Shown here: positions 54,307-62,478 of the stretch, piece after piece
Position numbering within the stretch: the stretch's first letter is position 1
Layout of the letters: every line of letters starts with the position of its first letter
From: Sutcliffiella rhizosphaerae
GTDB taxonomy: Bacteria; Bacillota; Bacilli; Bacillales; Bacillaceae_I
DNA: 64,000 nt
Assembly: GCF_917563925.1 (NCBI RefSeq)
Contig: NZ_CAKJTJ010000008.1
Coordinates: 101,262-165,261, forward strand
Direction of reading: 5' to 3'
Program-made: the position numbers and the translations under genes
Notes under the pieces: generated by a model
Seen by the model: the letters and a program-made list of their open reading frames with translations, nothing else
The model's database searches: none
What the model was told of the DNA's origin: nothing

Positions 54307-54891
54307 TTATTCACCTTTCCAAACTCGTTCTACAACTACTGTATTATTTTTGTAGGATAATAAAAACACGTCTGGGTTAGTGAGATTCTGCCAATCAGTG
54401 AAACCGAAACTAGAATCATAGTTTCTCAGGAGAAGGGACATCAAATTCCCATGGGTGACAAGAATGGTGCTTTTTGCATCACTGCTGAACACTTCATCTA
54501 CAACTTCCGTAATCCGCTTCATAGCCTCTTTACTAGACTCGCCACCATCAAATTTCAAGTCAACATCATCGAAAGTGGCTTTCAATTTTTCAAGCCAATT
54601 CGGTAAATCTGTTGTACTGAGTACCCGTTCTGATAGACGTTCGTCAATCTCAAGAGTAATGTTAGTCTCTTCACTTAGTGGTGTTACTGACTGAATAGCC
54701 CGTTTGAATGGACTAGATATAATGCGGTTCACTTTGGTATTGGAGAAAAATTGTGCCAAGTATTCTGCCTGGGCTAATCCTACGTCAGTTAGCGGTGATT
54801 CTGCAGGTTGCCCATGTGCTTGACAATGCCTGATGATATACAGTTTTTGGGCCATATCGGGTCGTAGAGACAATCCCTCTGACCCACTCAT
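54307..54891 (-). CDS. Histidine phosphatase family protein (phosphoglycerate mutase-like)
   Basis: About 194 aa. The catalytic motif is LYIIRHCQAHG (RHG-type, here RHC), with the second His in ILVTHGNLMSLLL and the substrate Arg in SSPFKRAIQSV. It should dephosphorylate a small phospho-compound. The start is taken at the ATG with AAAGGA six bases upstream. The first ~12 residues (SGSEGLSLRPDM) are then read from a degenerate copy of the dispersed GGGTC palindrome. Initiation at the later MAQKLY codon has no ribosome site. Confidence 0.8.
   Translation of the reverse strand: MSGSEGLSLRPDMAQKLYIIRHCQAHGQPAESPLTDVGLAQAEYLAQFFSNTKVNRIISSPFKRAIQSVTPLSEETNITLEIDERLSERVLSTTDLPNWLEKLKATFDDVDLKFDGGESSKEAMKRITEVVDEVFSSDAKSTILVTHGNLMSLLLRNYDSSFGFTDWQNLTNPDVFLLSYKNNTVVVERVWKGE
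54855..54888. repeat. GGGGACTGTCCCC palindrome, copy 5 (degenerate, within the phosphatase N-terminus)
   Basis: TCGGGTCGTAGAGACAATCC followed by CTCTGACCCACTCA. It is a diverged copy that overlaps the first codons of the histidine phosphatase gene. Confidence 0.65.
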
Positions 54892-54893
54892 TT

Positions 54894-54980
54894 TTAATCC
54901 TTTTTCTTCCATACTTTTATCCCATATCCAACTGCAATACAGCTAAGTACACTTCCTAGTAAAACTAGCATTTCTAGCAT
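54894..54980 (-). CDS. Possible 28-aa membrane peptide
   Basis: ATG 11 bases after AAAGGAG encodes MLEMLVLLGSVLSCIAVGYG plus IKVWKKKD: one transmembrane helix with a basic tail. It lies just upstream of the phosphatase start. It could be a real small protein or a leader; only the ribosome site and composition support it. Confidence 0.35.
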   Translation of the reverse strand: MLEMLVLLGSVLSCIAVGYGIKVWKKKD

Positions 54981-55002
54981 TGGTGGATTCGCTCCTTTCT
55001 AA

Positions 55003-55032
55003 TGGGTACGAGGGGACTGTCCCACCAACCCA
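55003..55032. repeat. GGGGACTGTCCCC palindrome, copy 6
   Basis: TGGGTACGAGGGGACTGTCC followed by CACCAACCCA. It abuts directly the TAG stop of the pRiA4b-ORF3-like gene. Confidence 0.8.
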
Positions 55033-55416
55033 CTATCTCAATCTCATGTTAATTTCATCTATATCAAATTCTTGGTATCCTTGCATTTCGCCCCATTCCA
55101 CCATGGCGTTGTGGTCGGGGTGGGAAGGGTTGTTAATGATGGCTAGGAAGTTATCAAATCCTGGTTCTGCTCCGACATCCTCGGGTGGTGCGTTTCCTTC
55201 TCCTCCATTACAAATGGGATAATTGAAGAAGTAGTCGTTAATGGTTTGTTCGAACTCAATGATGTGCTGCCAGCCATCGCCAAAGTCATAGTTATAGACG
55301 ATAATAGCTGGTAAGAAGGACTTCACTTTTTGGTCTGTTATCAATTCCATCGGAGTATCCCCATAGCTATAGAACCGTTCTATTTGATCGATTGCGTTAA
55401 TTTCTTTGTTATTCAT
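55033..55416 (-). CDS. Plasmid pRiA4b ORF-3-like (MM3350-like) protein, short or truncated
   Basis: A 127-aa protein with the family signature YDFGDGWQHIIEFEQ and CNGGEGNAPPEDVGAEPGFDNFL, and a normal C-terminal part. Family proteins usually have about 40-60 more residues at the N-terminus, including the first strands, so this copy appears truncated. Its first codons come from a 23-bp direct repeat (AGAACCGTTCTATTTGATCG at about 55374 and 55424). No good ribosome site is seen. Function of the family is unknown; this may be a remnant. Confidence 0.6.
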   Translation of the reverse strand: MNNKEINAIDQIERFYSYGDTPMELITDQKVKSFLPAIIVYNYDFGDGWQHIIEFEQTINDYFFNYPICNGGEGNAPPEDVGAEPGFDNFLAIINNPSHPDHNAMVEWGEMQGYQEFDIDEINMRLR

Positions 55417-55443
55417 GGTTATAGAACCGTTCTATTTGATCGT
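55370..55443. repeat. Direct repeat of ~23 bp at the pRiA4b-ORF3-like gene start
   Basis: TATAGAACCGTTCTATTTGA plus TCG occurs twice, 49-50 bp apart (beginning near 55371 and 55421). The unit contains the palindrome AGAACCGTTCT. Confidence 0.7.
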
Positions 55444-55492
55444 TCAGCTTATTTATCTGGTTATTTAAAGTTTACCGAGGCCATAAATATAG

Positions 55493-55532
55493 AAAAAAGA
55501 TGAATTTGAGCGTGCTCAAATTCATCTTTTTT
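55493..55532. terminator. Strong terminator (bidirectional) beyond the surface-protein gene
   Basis: AAAAAAGATGAATTTGAGC and its exact complement flank a GT loop, giving a 19-bp stem with T-runs on both strands, right after the stop of the 1377-aa surface protein. Confidence 0.9.
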
Positions 55533-55533
55533 A

Positions 55534-58500
55534 TTACCTTATTACGCCTTCTTCAATTGCTGCGGTGCCTCCAAGGATGATGAAGTTTTTGATGTTATGT
55601 TTTTGGATGGTGGCTTTTGTTTCGTTTGGCAGTTCTGTTTTTCTGGTGAGCAATAGTGGCGCTTGGTGTTTTGCTGCCAGTACTGATCCTGTAAGGGCAT
55701 CGGCAAATCCGCTACCGTTTGCAATAAATGCTTTATCGGTATTTAGATTAAGAGTCGATATTATGTTTGCTGCTGTTTCGTAGCGGTTTTTTCCGCCTAT
55801 TCTTACAATGTTTTTCATGGATAAGGATTGCACGACTTTCTGACTGATGACGCTTTCTCCTCCAACCACAATTACTCTTGAGGAACCATATTCCCTCAAA
55901 AGGTTTCTGGTTGTATCGGCAATCTTATCTTTATCTGTCAGTAGTATTGGATAGCCTTTTTCTGCTGCATAAGATGCGATTGCCAGTGCATCAGGAAAGT
56001 TTTTACCATATGCTAGTACAACCTGCTTGTTGTCCCCCATTTTCTTCGCTATGGCATTGGCTGTTTCGTAACGAGTGCTTCCTGAGATACGTTCTATCGT
56101 TAGGTTTAGTTCTTTCAATTCTTTTTCAACGGCTGTTGTTACTGCTCCTGTTCCCCCTAATATAATGACTTTTTTAGCTCTAAGCCTTTTTATTTCGGCA
56201 CTAGTAGCAGTAGAAAGCTTGTCTTTATTGGTTAAGAGAATCGGGGCGTTAAGTTTGTAAGCAAGTGGCGCTCCTGCTAATGCATCCGGAAACGAATCTC
56301 CCCTTGCAATAATGACGGTTTCCGCGCTCTTCCAGCCTGTTGTTGAGATGGTTGCAGCTGTGTCATAGCGGCTAGGGCCGCTTAATCTACTAATTCCTTC
56401 TGTTTGTACGGTCATTTCTGGGCCGTCGGTTGACTCATTTCCGTATCGATCAATAGCCTCCACTTTCACCAGGTACTCACTTCCGGGAATCAGTCCTGTG
56501 AACGTACATGTCATGTTGCTTCCTACTGTTTGTATAAATACTTTATTAAGGTAGCAGTTATATGTTTCAGCATCTTCAGCTAACGTCCATTTAATTGAAA
56601 AGCTGGACGCTTTCTTGTTGGTCACTTGTATTTTACTATTTTTGGGCCAATTCGGTGGTATTTCATCTTTTATAGTAATTTGTTGTGACTCCAGAAGAAT
56701 AGACTTATTTCCAGATGCATCTACTGCCATAACGGAAAATTTATATGTTTGTTCGTATTCTAAGTTTGTTATTTCAAGGCTGGTTTGATTCGCTGGTAAT
56801 CTTTTTATTTCTTTCCCATTTTGATAGATGATATAAGAATCTAAAAAGGTATCTGTTGCATTTGGCCATTTTAATAAGAGGGAAGTGTCTTTGATATTAC
56901 TAATCTCAAGCTTTCCTCCTGTTGGCCAGTTCGGAGCTGTTCTATCTACCACTTTGACTATCGTTGATCCACTCTGGTTTCCTGCTTGGTCCGTTGCGGT
57001 GATAGACAATTCTGTTCCTGCTCTTTGTTTGGCGATGGTAATGGTAAACTTGCCTGTGTTATCAACCGTCCCTTTTCCTATTTCTGTTGTGCCCGATTTA
57101 ACTACAACCGTTGCGTTTTCTTCCGTTGTTCCTGTCACTGTGGTGGATTGGTCGCTCACTTCGTTTACAATCGGTTTTGCTGGAGGCGTCCTATCTACCA
57201 CTTTGACTATCGTCGGCTCACTTTGGTTTCCTGCTTGGTCCGCTGCGGTGACAGACAATTCTGTTCCTGCTCTTTGCTTGGCAATGGTTATGGTAAACTT
57301 GCCTGCGCCATCAGCAGTCCCTTTTCCTAATTCTGTAGTTCCAGATTTCACTACTACCGTAGCGTTTGGTTCGGTTGTTCCTTTTACTGAAGTTGAATTA
57401 TCAGAAACACTTTCTACAATTGGCCTACTTGGTGGCGTTGTATCTGGCACCACAACTTCTTTTTCAGTAATAAGAGAGCCGTCTAATCCCATGACTTTAA
57501 AAGTAAGGGTGGCGTTTTCTTTAAGACCCGATACAGCAAGGTTGAAGTGACCATCTTTATCGGATGTTGTTTCTCCAAGCTTTTGGTTTTTGACTGAAAG
57601 AACTATTTTAACAAATGGTTGTGTTTTTCCTTTAATTCTCGTGGTATCTTTTGTTATTTCTTCTACATAAAGCTCGCTTACCTCGAAGGATGATGTATGT
57701 TCATTGCCTTGTGTATCTCTCACCTTCACCTTAAGGGTCTCTTGACCAACCAAATCAAATCCTTTGATTCTAAACGTACCATTTTCCTTAAGATCAACAG
57801 GTTTTCCATTGATTGTTACAAGAACGAACGGGAGAGTCGCTCCAGTAATATCAACACTACCACCCGCTATAATAATCGGGGTATCATGAATGGTGAACGG
57901 CACTTTATCCAGAAGTTTCGAAGAGACGATCGTACTTGAGATGGAGTTGGAGCCACTCAAGATCGCCTGTCCATCTGAAGGATAATAGTAACCGAAAGTC
58001 ATATATGAGGCACGGAGTTTGCCATTAATGGTTAGTCCTCCTAAACTCCGTAACCCTCCTATTACATAAACGTCTCCATTAATCTTCACATTTCCGTTAA
58101 CAGTAAGTACCGTACCCGGGGAAATATAGACATCCGAGTCAACCGTCTTATTTGACCACGTTTCATTGGATGTCACCATATAGGCTTCAAGGGCTTCCAC
58201 AGGAGGAATCACGGTATAATTTCCGTCAGAGAGATTACTTGAAATCGTCAGCTTGTTAAGATTTACATCCGTTATTTCCAACGACTCTACTTGCCATAAT
58301 CCTACCTCAGTATTCATGTCAATCGGCTGGTAACCAAAAAAGCTATTTGTTTCTTTGTTGTATTCTAAATTTACGGAATGCCTTTCCTGCATTTCAGCGC
58401 TTACATAATGAACAATTGCCTTCTCTAATCCCGTATCATCTGTGGCCTCTACCTGGATAAGGACATCGTCTCCTGATTCCACCTCTTTTACATTAGTAGA

Positions 58501-59667
58501 GATAGAGATGAATTCCGGAAGGTTCGTTTCCGATACGTACCTGAATTGCCCGGAGCCCAACACGTTTTCTACGTCCTGATGGTCAAAAATGACTGTTCTA
58601 TTACCTGAATTGTCCGTAACTGTAGCAATACTTATCTTATAAATTCCTGTTTCTAAACTAGAGTTTACAGGAATACTATTCTCCCAAGCATCTGTCAAAT
58701 CATTGTAGCGTAATCTCATTTGTATGTTGTTACCTGTTATTGGTGCCTTATAGTACACATAGGCTCCAGAAATACCTGAAGTATCGGTAGCTTTCATGAT
58801 TACAGTTAAAGTATCCCCATTTAATACTTTATCCTTGTTAACTTTAATGCTTTCTATAACCGGAAAAGTGGTATCTGCATCACTTTCACCAACAAATTCA
58901 AATTGGGCGGTTTCGAGTAATCCATCCGCATCCTGATAATCATAGAGGCTTGTCGTAATTCCAGAGTTATCTGTAACCGAAATAGCGGAAATTTTGTAAA
59001 CCCCCACCTCAAAACTTGACGTTATAGGAATGATTTTTTCGTATCTATCTGTTTCTGGGTTAAACTCCATTCTCAACTGCATGGAGTTTCCAGTTTGTGG
59101 TTTATTATAATAAACATAAGCAGTTGAAATACCAGCATCATCTCTTACATCCAAACTTACAATTAGGGTATCTCCTGCCGTTACAGTATTCTGGGAAACA
59201 CTGATACTTTCAATGGAAGGAAAAGTCGTATCCGCTTCGCTAGGTCCTAAAAATTCAAAATGCCCCTTCTCCATTTTCTTCTCCGTATCCTGATGATCAA
59301 AAAAATTGAATGAGTTTCCTGAGTTGTCTCCAATGGATATTGCCGAAATCTTGTAGACTCCCATTTCATAAAAGGTATCAAGCGGAATCTCTTTTTCGAA
59401 ATGTTTGGTTTCAGGGTTATAATCCATCTTTACTTGCATGGATACACCAGTAATCGGCCTCTCATAATAAACATATACCGACCTTACTACTTCATTTTTG
59501 GATACCTTCACACTCACCTTCACAGATTCACCTGCTACAACCTGGGCCTTATCGACACTCACGCTCTCAAGTGAGGGAATGGTGCCCGCCGCTCTAACAA
59601 CGCTGCTAGGTGCCAATGTACTAAATAACAGAATAATAGCAGCAAAAATCAAATGTATTTTCTTCAA
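55534..59667 (-). CDS. Large secreted cell-wall-binding protein (Ig-like, FN3 and three CWB2 domains)
   Basis: A 1377-aa protein; TTG start seven bases after GGGGGA. Signal peptide ~1-27 (ending VVRAA). Four Ig-like repeats (~28-480), each with a SISVSQNTVTAGD-like start and GVYKISAI. A polymer-forming-like beta segment comes next (TVLTVNGNVKINGDVYVIGG, ~510-560), then three bacterial Ig domains (~610-860; two near-identical SNQSEPTIVKVVDRT linkers). Two fibronectin III domains (~865-1060) and three CWB2 repeats (~1070-1377; LSGPSRYDTAATIS, ISGSTRYETANAIA, IGGKNRYETAANII) complete it. CWB2 units bind secondary wall polymer. Probable S-layer-associated adhesin or scaffold, monocistronic. Confidence 0.88.
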   Translation of the reverse strand: MKKIHLIFAAIILLFSTLAPSSVVRAAGTIPSLESVSVDKAQVVAGESVKVSVKVSKNEVVRSVYVYYERPITGVSMQVKMDYNPETKHFEKEIPLDTFYEMGVYKISAISIGDNSGNSFNFFDHQDTEKKMEKGHFEFLGPSEADTTFPSIESISVSQNTVTAGDTLIVSLDVRDDAGISTAYVYYNKPQTGNSMQLRMEFNPETDRYEKIIPITSSFEVGVYKISAISVTDNSGITTSLYDYQDADGLLETAQFEFVGESDADTTFPVIESIKVNKDKVLNGDTLTVIMKATDTSGISGAYVYYKAPITGNNIQMRLRYNDLTDAWENSIPVNSSLETGIYKISIATVTDNSGNRTVIFDHQDVENVLGSGQFRYVSETNLPEFISISTNVKEVESGDDVLIQVEATDDTGLEKAIVHYVSAEMQERHSVNLEYNKETNSFFGYQPIDMNTEVGLWQVESLEITDVNLNKLTISSNLSDGNYTVIPPVEALEAYMVTSNETWSNKTVDSDVYISPGTVLTVNGNVKINGDVYVIGGLRSLGGLTINGKLRASYMTFGYYYPSDGQAILSGSNSISSTIVSSKLLDKVPFTIHDTPIIIAGGSVDITGATLPFVLVTINGKPVDLKENGTFRIKGFDLVGQETLKVKVRDTQGNEHTSSFEVSELYVEEITKDTTRIKGKTQPFVKIVLSVKNQKLGETTSDKDGHFNLAVSGLKENATLTFKVMGLDGSLITEKEVVVPDTTPPSRPIVESVSDNSTSVKGTTEPNATVVVKSGTTELGKGTADGAGKFTITIAKQRAGTELSVTAADQAGNQSEPTIVKVVDRTPPAKPIVNEVSDQSTTVTGTTEENATVVVKSGTTEIGKGTVDNTGKFTITIAKQRAGTELSITATDQAGNQSGSTIVKVVDRTAPNWPTGGKLEISNIKDTSLLLKWPNATDTFLDSYIIYQNGKEIKRLPANQTSLEITNLEYEQTYKFSVMAVDASGNKSILLESQQITIKDEIPPNWPKNSKIQVTNKKASSFSIKWTLAEDAETYNCYLNKVFIQTVGSNMTCTFTGLIPGSEYLVKVEAIDRYGNESTDGPEMTVQTEGISRLSGPSRYDTAATISTTGWKSAETVIIARGDSFPDALAGAPLAYKLNAPILLTNKDKLSTATSAEIKRLRAKKVIILGGTGAVTTAVEKELKELNLTIERISGSTRYETANAIAKKMGDNKQVVLAYGKNFPDALAIASYAAEKGYPILLTDKDKIADTTRNLLREYGSSRVIVVGGESVISQKVVQSLSMKNIVRIGGKNRYETAANIISTLNLNTDKAFIANGSGFADALTGSVLAAKHQAPLLLTRKTELPNETKATIQKHNIKNFIILGGTAAIEEGVIR

Positions 59668-60001
59668 TTAAAATCCCCCTTTATGTATCATAATATGAAA
59701 TATTTCATATGACTTTTCTCTCTTTAGTTTCATGAAATAATGTGTTTTTATTCCATTTATATCATACTCTATTTAGATTAATATAAACATATATTTGGAA
59801 AAAATAGTTTTATTTTTTGGTAGTTTGTTGGGAGGAGTGATTGTGAGATGGGGGACAGGCATTGGGTTTCTCTCGGCTTCCATTTTTTACCTAATAAAAA
59901 ATTTCTCTATGAACGCCTGTAAGCTTTCTACTTTACTTTGGTCTTTACTCCATATCATTATATAGGGCTTACAACTTATCTCCAATCTGAATAAATTAAG
60001 T
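59668..60001. other. Non-coding interval before the comK remnant
   Basis: AT-rich 5' region of the surface-protein gene on the minus strand. No gene is supported in these 334 bp. Confidence 0.5.
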
Positions 60002-60516
60002 GGTTTAATCGGCACTAGGAACGAATACATCATTCATCCGGGAACCATTTCACTCGAGCCACATCTTCACCCTCAATACCAGACGAAAATCACAGAGATG
60101 GACTGCGTCTATTATACATACGAGCGACCCGCCGAGATCCTCTCCAGAAGCTGCATCAAATACGGTGCTACCTTCGATGGCAGACGGGATGCCTCCATGA
60201 AAGTCACCAACTTCATCCAGAAAACCCTCTCCTACTATCAGAGTTCTATAAGATCATAGCCATCCCAACCCACTCACCAGACCACAAAGACTGTGCCTGG
60301 ATTATGTACCATCAAATACTGGAAGTCTTCCACACGAAACAATCATCCTGCTACCTGAAATTCCAGAACTACAACGAAAAATAATTCCCTATTTCCTCCC
60401 AAACCATGAGGCAGCAAATCCAAATAGCTGCTGTTATCTATTCTGTTTTCTGCACGGAGCAGCAGATCAGTTATAGCTTTGTGACGGATGGGAGTAAGCG
60501 AAAGGTTCGATTATGA
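60002..60516 (+). pseudogene. comK pseudogene
   Basis: The reading frame encodes a ComK-like protein close to the intact copy at 61611: EYIIHPGTISLEPHLHPQYQ, then YGATFDGRRDASMKVTNFIQ, AIPTHSPDHKDCAWIMYHQI and IAAVIYSVFCTEQQISYSFV. It is broken three ways: no start codon is visible, a frameshift falls between 60222 and 60240, and an in-frame TAA lies at 60382-60384. A tandem duplication of comK with decay of the first copy is the simplest history. Confidence 0.85.
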
Positions 60517-60539
60517 GGCTAGAACAAGGGATGAGGTAG

Positions 60540-60740
60540 ATGACAATGCTTGTGGCAATTTATTGTCCGGTTTGCCGGAAGCGGTTTGAGAGAAATGATT
60601 GGGTGATAGTGGATGGGGTGAATACTGTTTTTCATGTTGGGTGTTATGGGGAGGTTGTGGAGCCTCTGACGAATGAATGTTGTTTTGAGGAGATATGTGA
60701 CTTAGTTGGGGTATTTATTACGGAAGACCTTGTTCACTAG
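60540..60740 (+). CDS. Small Cys-rich protein, 66 aa (possible zinc-binding)
   Basis: ATG follows GGGATGAGG. The 66-aa product contains CPVCRKRF and FHVGCY, a Cys/His pattern suited to one zinc ion, then an acidic tail with CCFEEIC. It lies 23 bp after the comK remnant and reads in the same direction. I do not recognise a family; similar small Cys-pair proteins occur near comK in other bacilli only as far as I can guess. Confidence 0.5.
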   Translation: MTMLVAIYCPVCRKRFERNDWVIVDGVNTVFHVGCYGEVVEPLTNECCFEEICDLVGVFITEDLVH

Positions 60741-61280
60741 CTATCATTCTCATGAAATGTGGCTCACTTACCTCGCACTTGGTGGCTTTCTGATCCGCAT
60801 TAGGTGGCTCAAAAGTTTGTACTAGTGGCTCATTCTGTCTGCAATATTCAATAGATTGGCGTTGTCCGGTAACAACTTTGGCATTAGGTGGTACATTACA
60901 TGGCAAGACTGTTCAATTTGTCTGGCTGTAATCACTCAATGACAGAAGTGGAACAATTTGTTGTCAGCAGTGGACCAAAAACATGGCAACGATGGAACAA
61001 TCGCATGGCTGTAGTCAGGAAGGGAGAAGATTTACAGAAGCACAGCGTTTTGGTGGTGATTTATCTCCTCTTTTCCTACATTGAGTAAATGTATCAAGCA
61101 TGTTTCGTAGTTAATCATTTTAGATTGGAGAGGTGGAACTCTAAAAAATTCATGCTGCAATAACCAACCCTAGGAATGTAGAAATTAAAAGACCTCCCCA
61201 AAAAAACTGCGAAAGGGACCTACTTGTGTGTGTTCCCATTTATTTCCCAAACTGATAATGAGGTAAAAGGAGGAACCTCA
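60741..61280. other. Non-coding interval holding a 22-nt-period TGG array
   Basis: No gene is supported. The left 270 bp carry the array described separately. Downstream is AT-rich sequence leading to the HTH gene, with a possible promoter. Short frames on either strand here read through the repeats. Confidence 0.55.
60760..61012. repeat. Degenerate TGGCTCA array with ~22-nt period
   Basis: TGGCTCA or variants start at 60760, 60783, 60805 and 60826 (spacing 21-23), then TGGC/TGGA variants continue near 60857, 60879, 60901, 60923, 60949, 60971, 60993 and 61006, mostly 22 nt apart. The sequence between is not conserved. Confidence 0.55.
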
Positions 61281-61538
61281 TTGGCAGAGAAGGATCCATA
61301 CGCAGTAGCTTTAGGGAAAGTAATTAAAATATTTAGAAAGAAATTTGGCTGGACGCAAGAGCAAATGGAGGAATATACCGGACTTCCCCCAAAGGCGATT
61401 GGCAAATTTGAGCGGGGAGAAAGAGCGCCATCTTCTAAAACACAATTCCACATCATAAACAACAAGGTGAAAGAAATACCCGCTGATGAATTTAATGAAT
61501 TGCTGAAGAAAAAACTTAACCGTGTTAGCAAACAATAG
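61281..61538 (+). CDS. XRE-type HTH protein, 85 aa
   Basis: TTG start eight bases after AAAGGAGG; an upstream in-frame ATG at 61224 lacks a ribosome site. Residues ~8-60 form an XRE helix-turn-helix (VALGKVIKIFRKKFGWTQEQ, then PPKAIGKFERGERAPSSKTQ). There is no further domain. It lies 72 bp before comK in the same direction and could be a regulator of it; that is inference. Confidence 0.75.
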   Translation: MAEKDPYAVALGKVIKIFRKKFGWTQEQMEEYTGLPPKAIGKFERGERAPSSKTQFHIINNKVKEIPADEFNELLKKKLNRVSKQ

Positions 61539-61610
61539 TAATTATCTGCCTCCCTCCTCCCTCTACTACAAATAAAGGGGGAATCCATCCCTCTCAAAAA
61601 GGAGCTGCCC

Positions 61611-62117
61611 ATGCAAATAATCAACGATTACACCATCACCGAAAACACCATCGCAATTGAACCCCATATTCATCCACAATATCAAACGAAAATCAGTGAT
61701 TTGGAAGGAACCTTCTACACAAGCGAACGCCCCATCGAGATTCTAGCAAGAAGCTGTATCCACTTCGGTGCCTCCTACGACGGACGACGAGAAGCCGCTA
61801 TCAAGTTCACCCACTTCATTCAAAAAACACCCGTCCTCATCTCAGAAGTCCTCGGCATCATTGCCTTGCCAACCCACTCCCCAGACCATCCCGACTGCAC
61901 CTGGATCATGTACCACCAAATCAAGGAAGTCATCCATACCAGCACCTCTCACCAATGCCACTTGCTTTTCCACAACTACAAAAAGCTTCAAATACCTATT
62001 TCCTCACAAACAATGAGACAACAGACTCAAAAAGCAGCGGTTATTTATTCTATTTTTTGTACGGGGCAAAGGATTAAGTTTAGTTTTGTGGTGGTGGATG
62101 GGGGGAAGAGAAGGTAA
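61611..62117 (+). CDS. comK: Competence transcription factor ComK
   Basis: A 168-aa protein starting at ATG after AAAGGAG. ComK family features: YTITENTIAIEPHIHPQYQT, GTFYTSERPIEILARSCIHF, GASYDGRREAAIKFTHFIQK and LPTHSPDHPDCTWIMYHQIK. It is a little shorter than B. subtilis ComK (192 aa). ComK binds AT-boxes and switches on DNA-uptake genes. A second, decayed comK lies 1.1 kb upstream, so this copy is probably the only working one here. Confidence 0.92.
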   Translation: MQIINDYTITENTIAIEPHIHPQYQTKISDLEGTFYTSERPIEILARSCIHFGASYDGRREAAIKFTHFIQKTPVLISEVLGIIALPTHSPDHPDCTWIMYHQIKEVIHTSTSHQCHLLFHNYKKLQIPISSQTMRQQTQKAAVIYSIFCTGQRIKFSFVVVDGGKRR

Positions 62118-62478
62118 ATTTAAATTAGTGTGTCAGGGGATTAGCTCCTGACACACTAACAAGTTACCTTTCTTACAATGACTATAAACACAAAAAAAGT
62201 CATTAATTGGTTTGAGGTTTTGTGTCAAAAAATTGATTTTATTTTTTTCTGTATCCTATGCTAAAGCAGTAAATATTTTTTTGATGTAATAATTCCATTT
62301 TACTTTTTTCTAAGAATGGCACACTAACGTAGTAAGGGTTCCAGATGTTCCTACCGTTAATATTCTCTGAATTCCGTTACTAGCAATACCATATCCGATA
62401 ACAAAATATCCCTCTCTAGTTTTCATCTCTCAGGGAACCTCTACCGTCGATTGCAATGTATTAATGAAAATTATATCT
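62118..62478. other. Non-coding interval with a GTGTCAGG palindrome
   Basis: No gene is supported. AGTGTGTCAGG (62131-62141) and CCTGACACACT (62151-62161) form an inverted repeat shortly after the comK stop. Without a T-run it is a repeat-like palindrome rather than a clear terminator. Confidence 0.55.

Noticed and set aside
56885..57550. 221-aa frame antisense to the surface protein
   Set aside because: Mirror of the repeated Ig-like domains on the other strand; internal repetition comes from the real gene.
60718..60906. 62-aa minus-strand frame with repeated PPNA and EPL motifs
   Set aside because: The peptide repetition is a direct product of the 22-nt array; no ribosome site.
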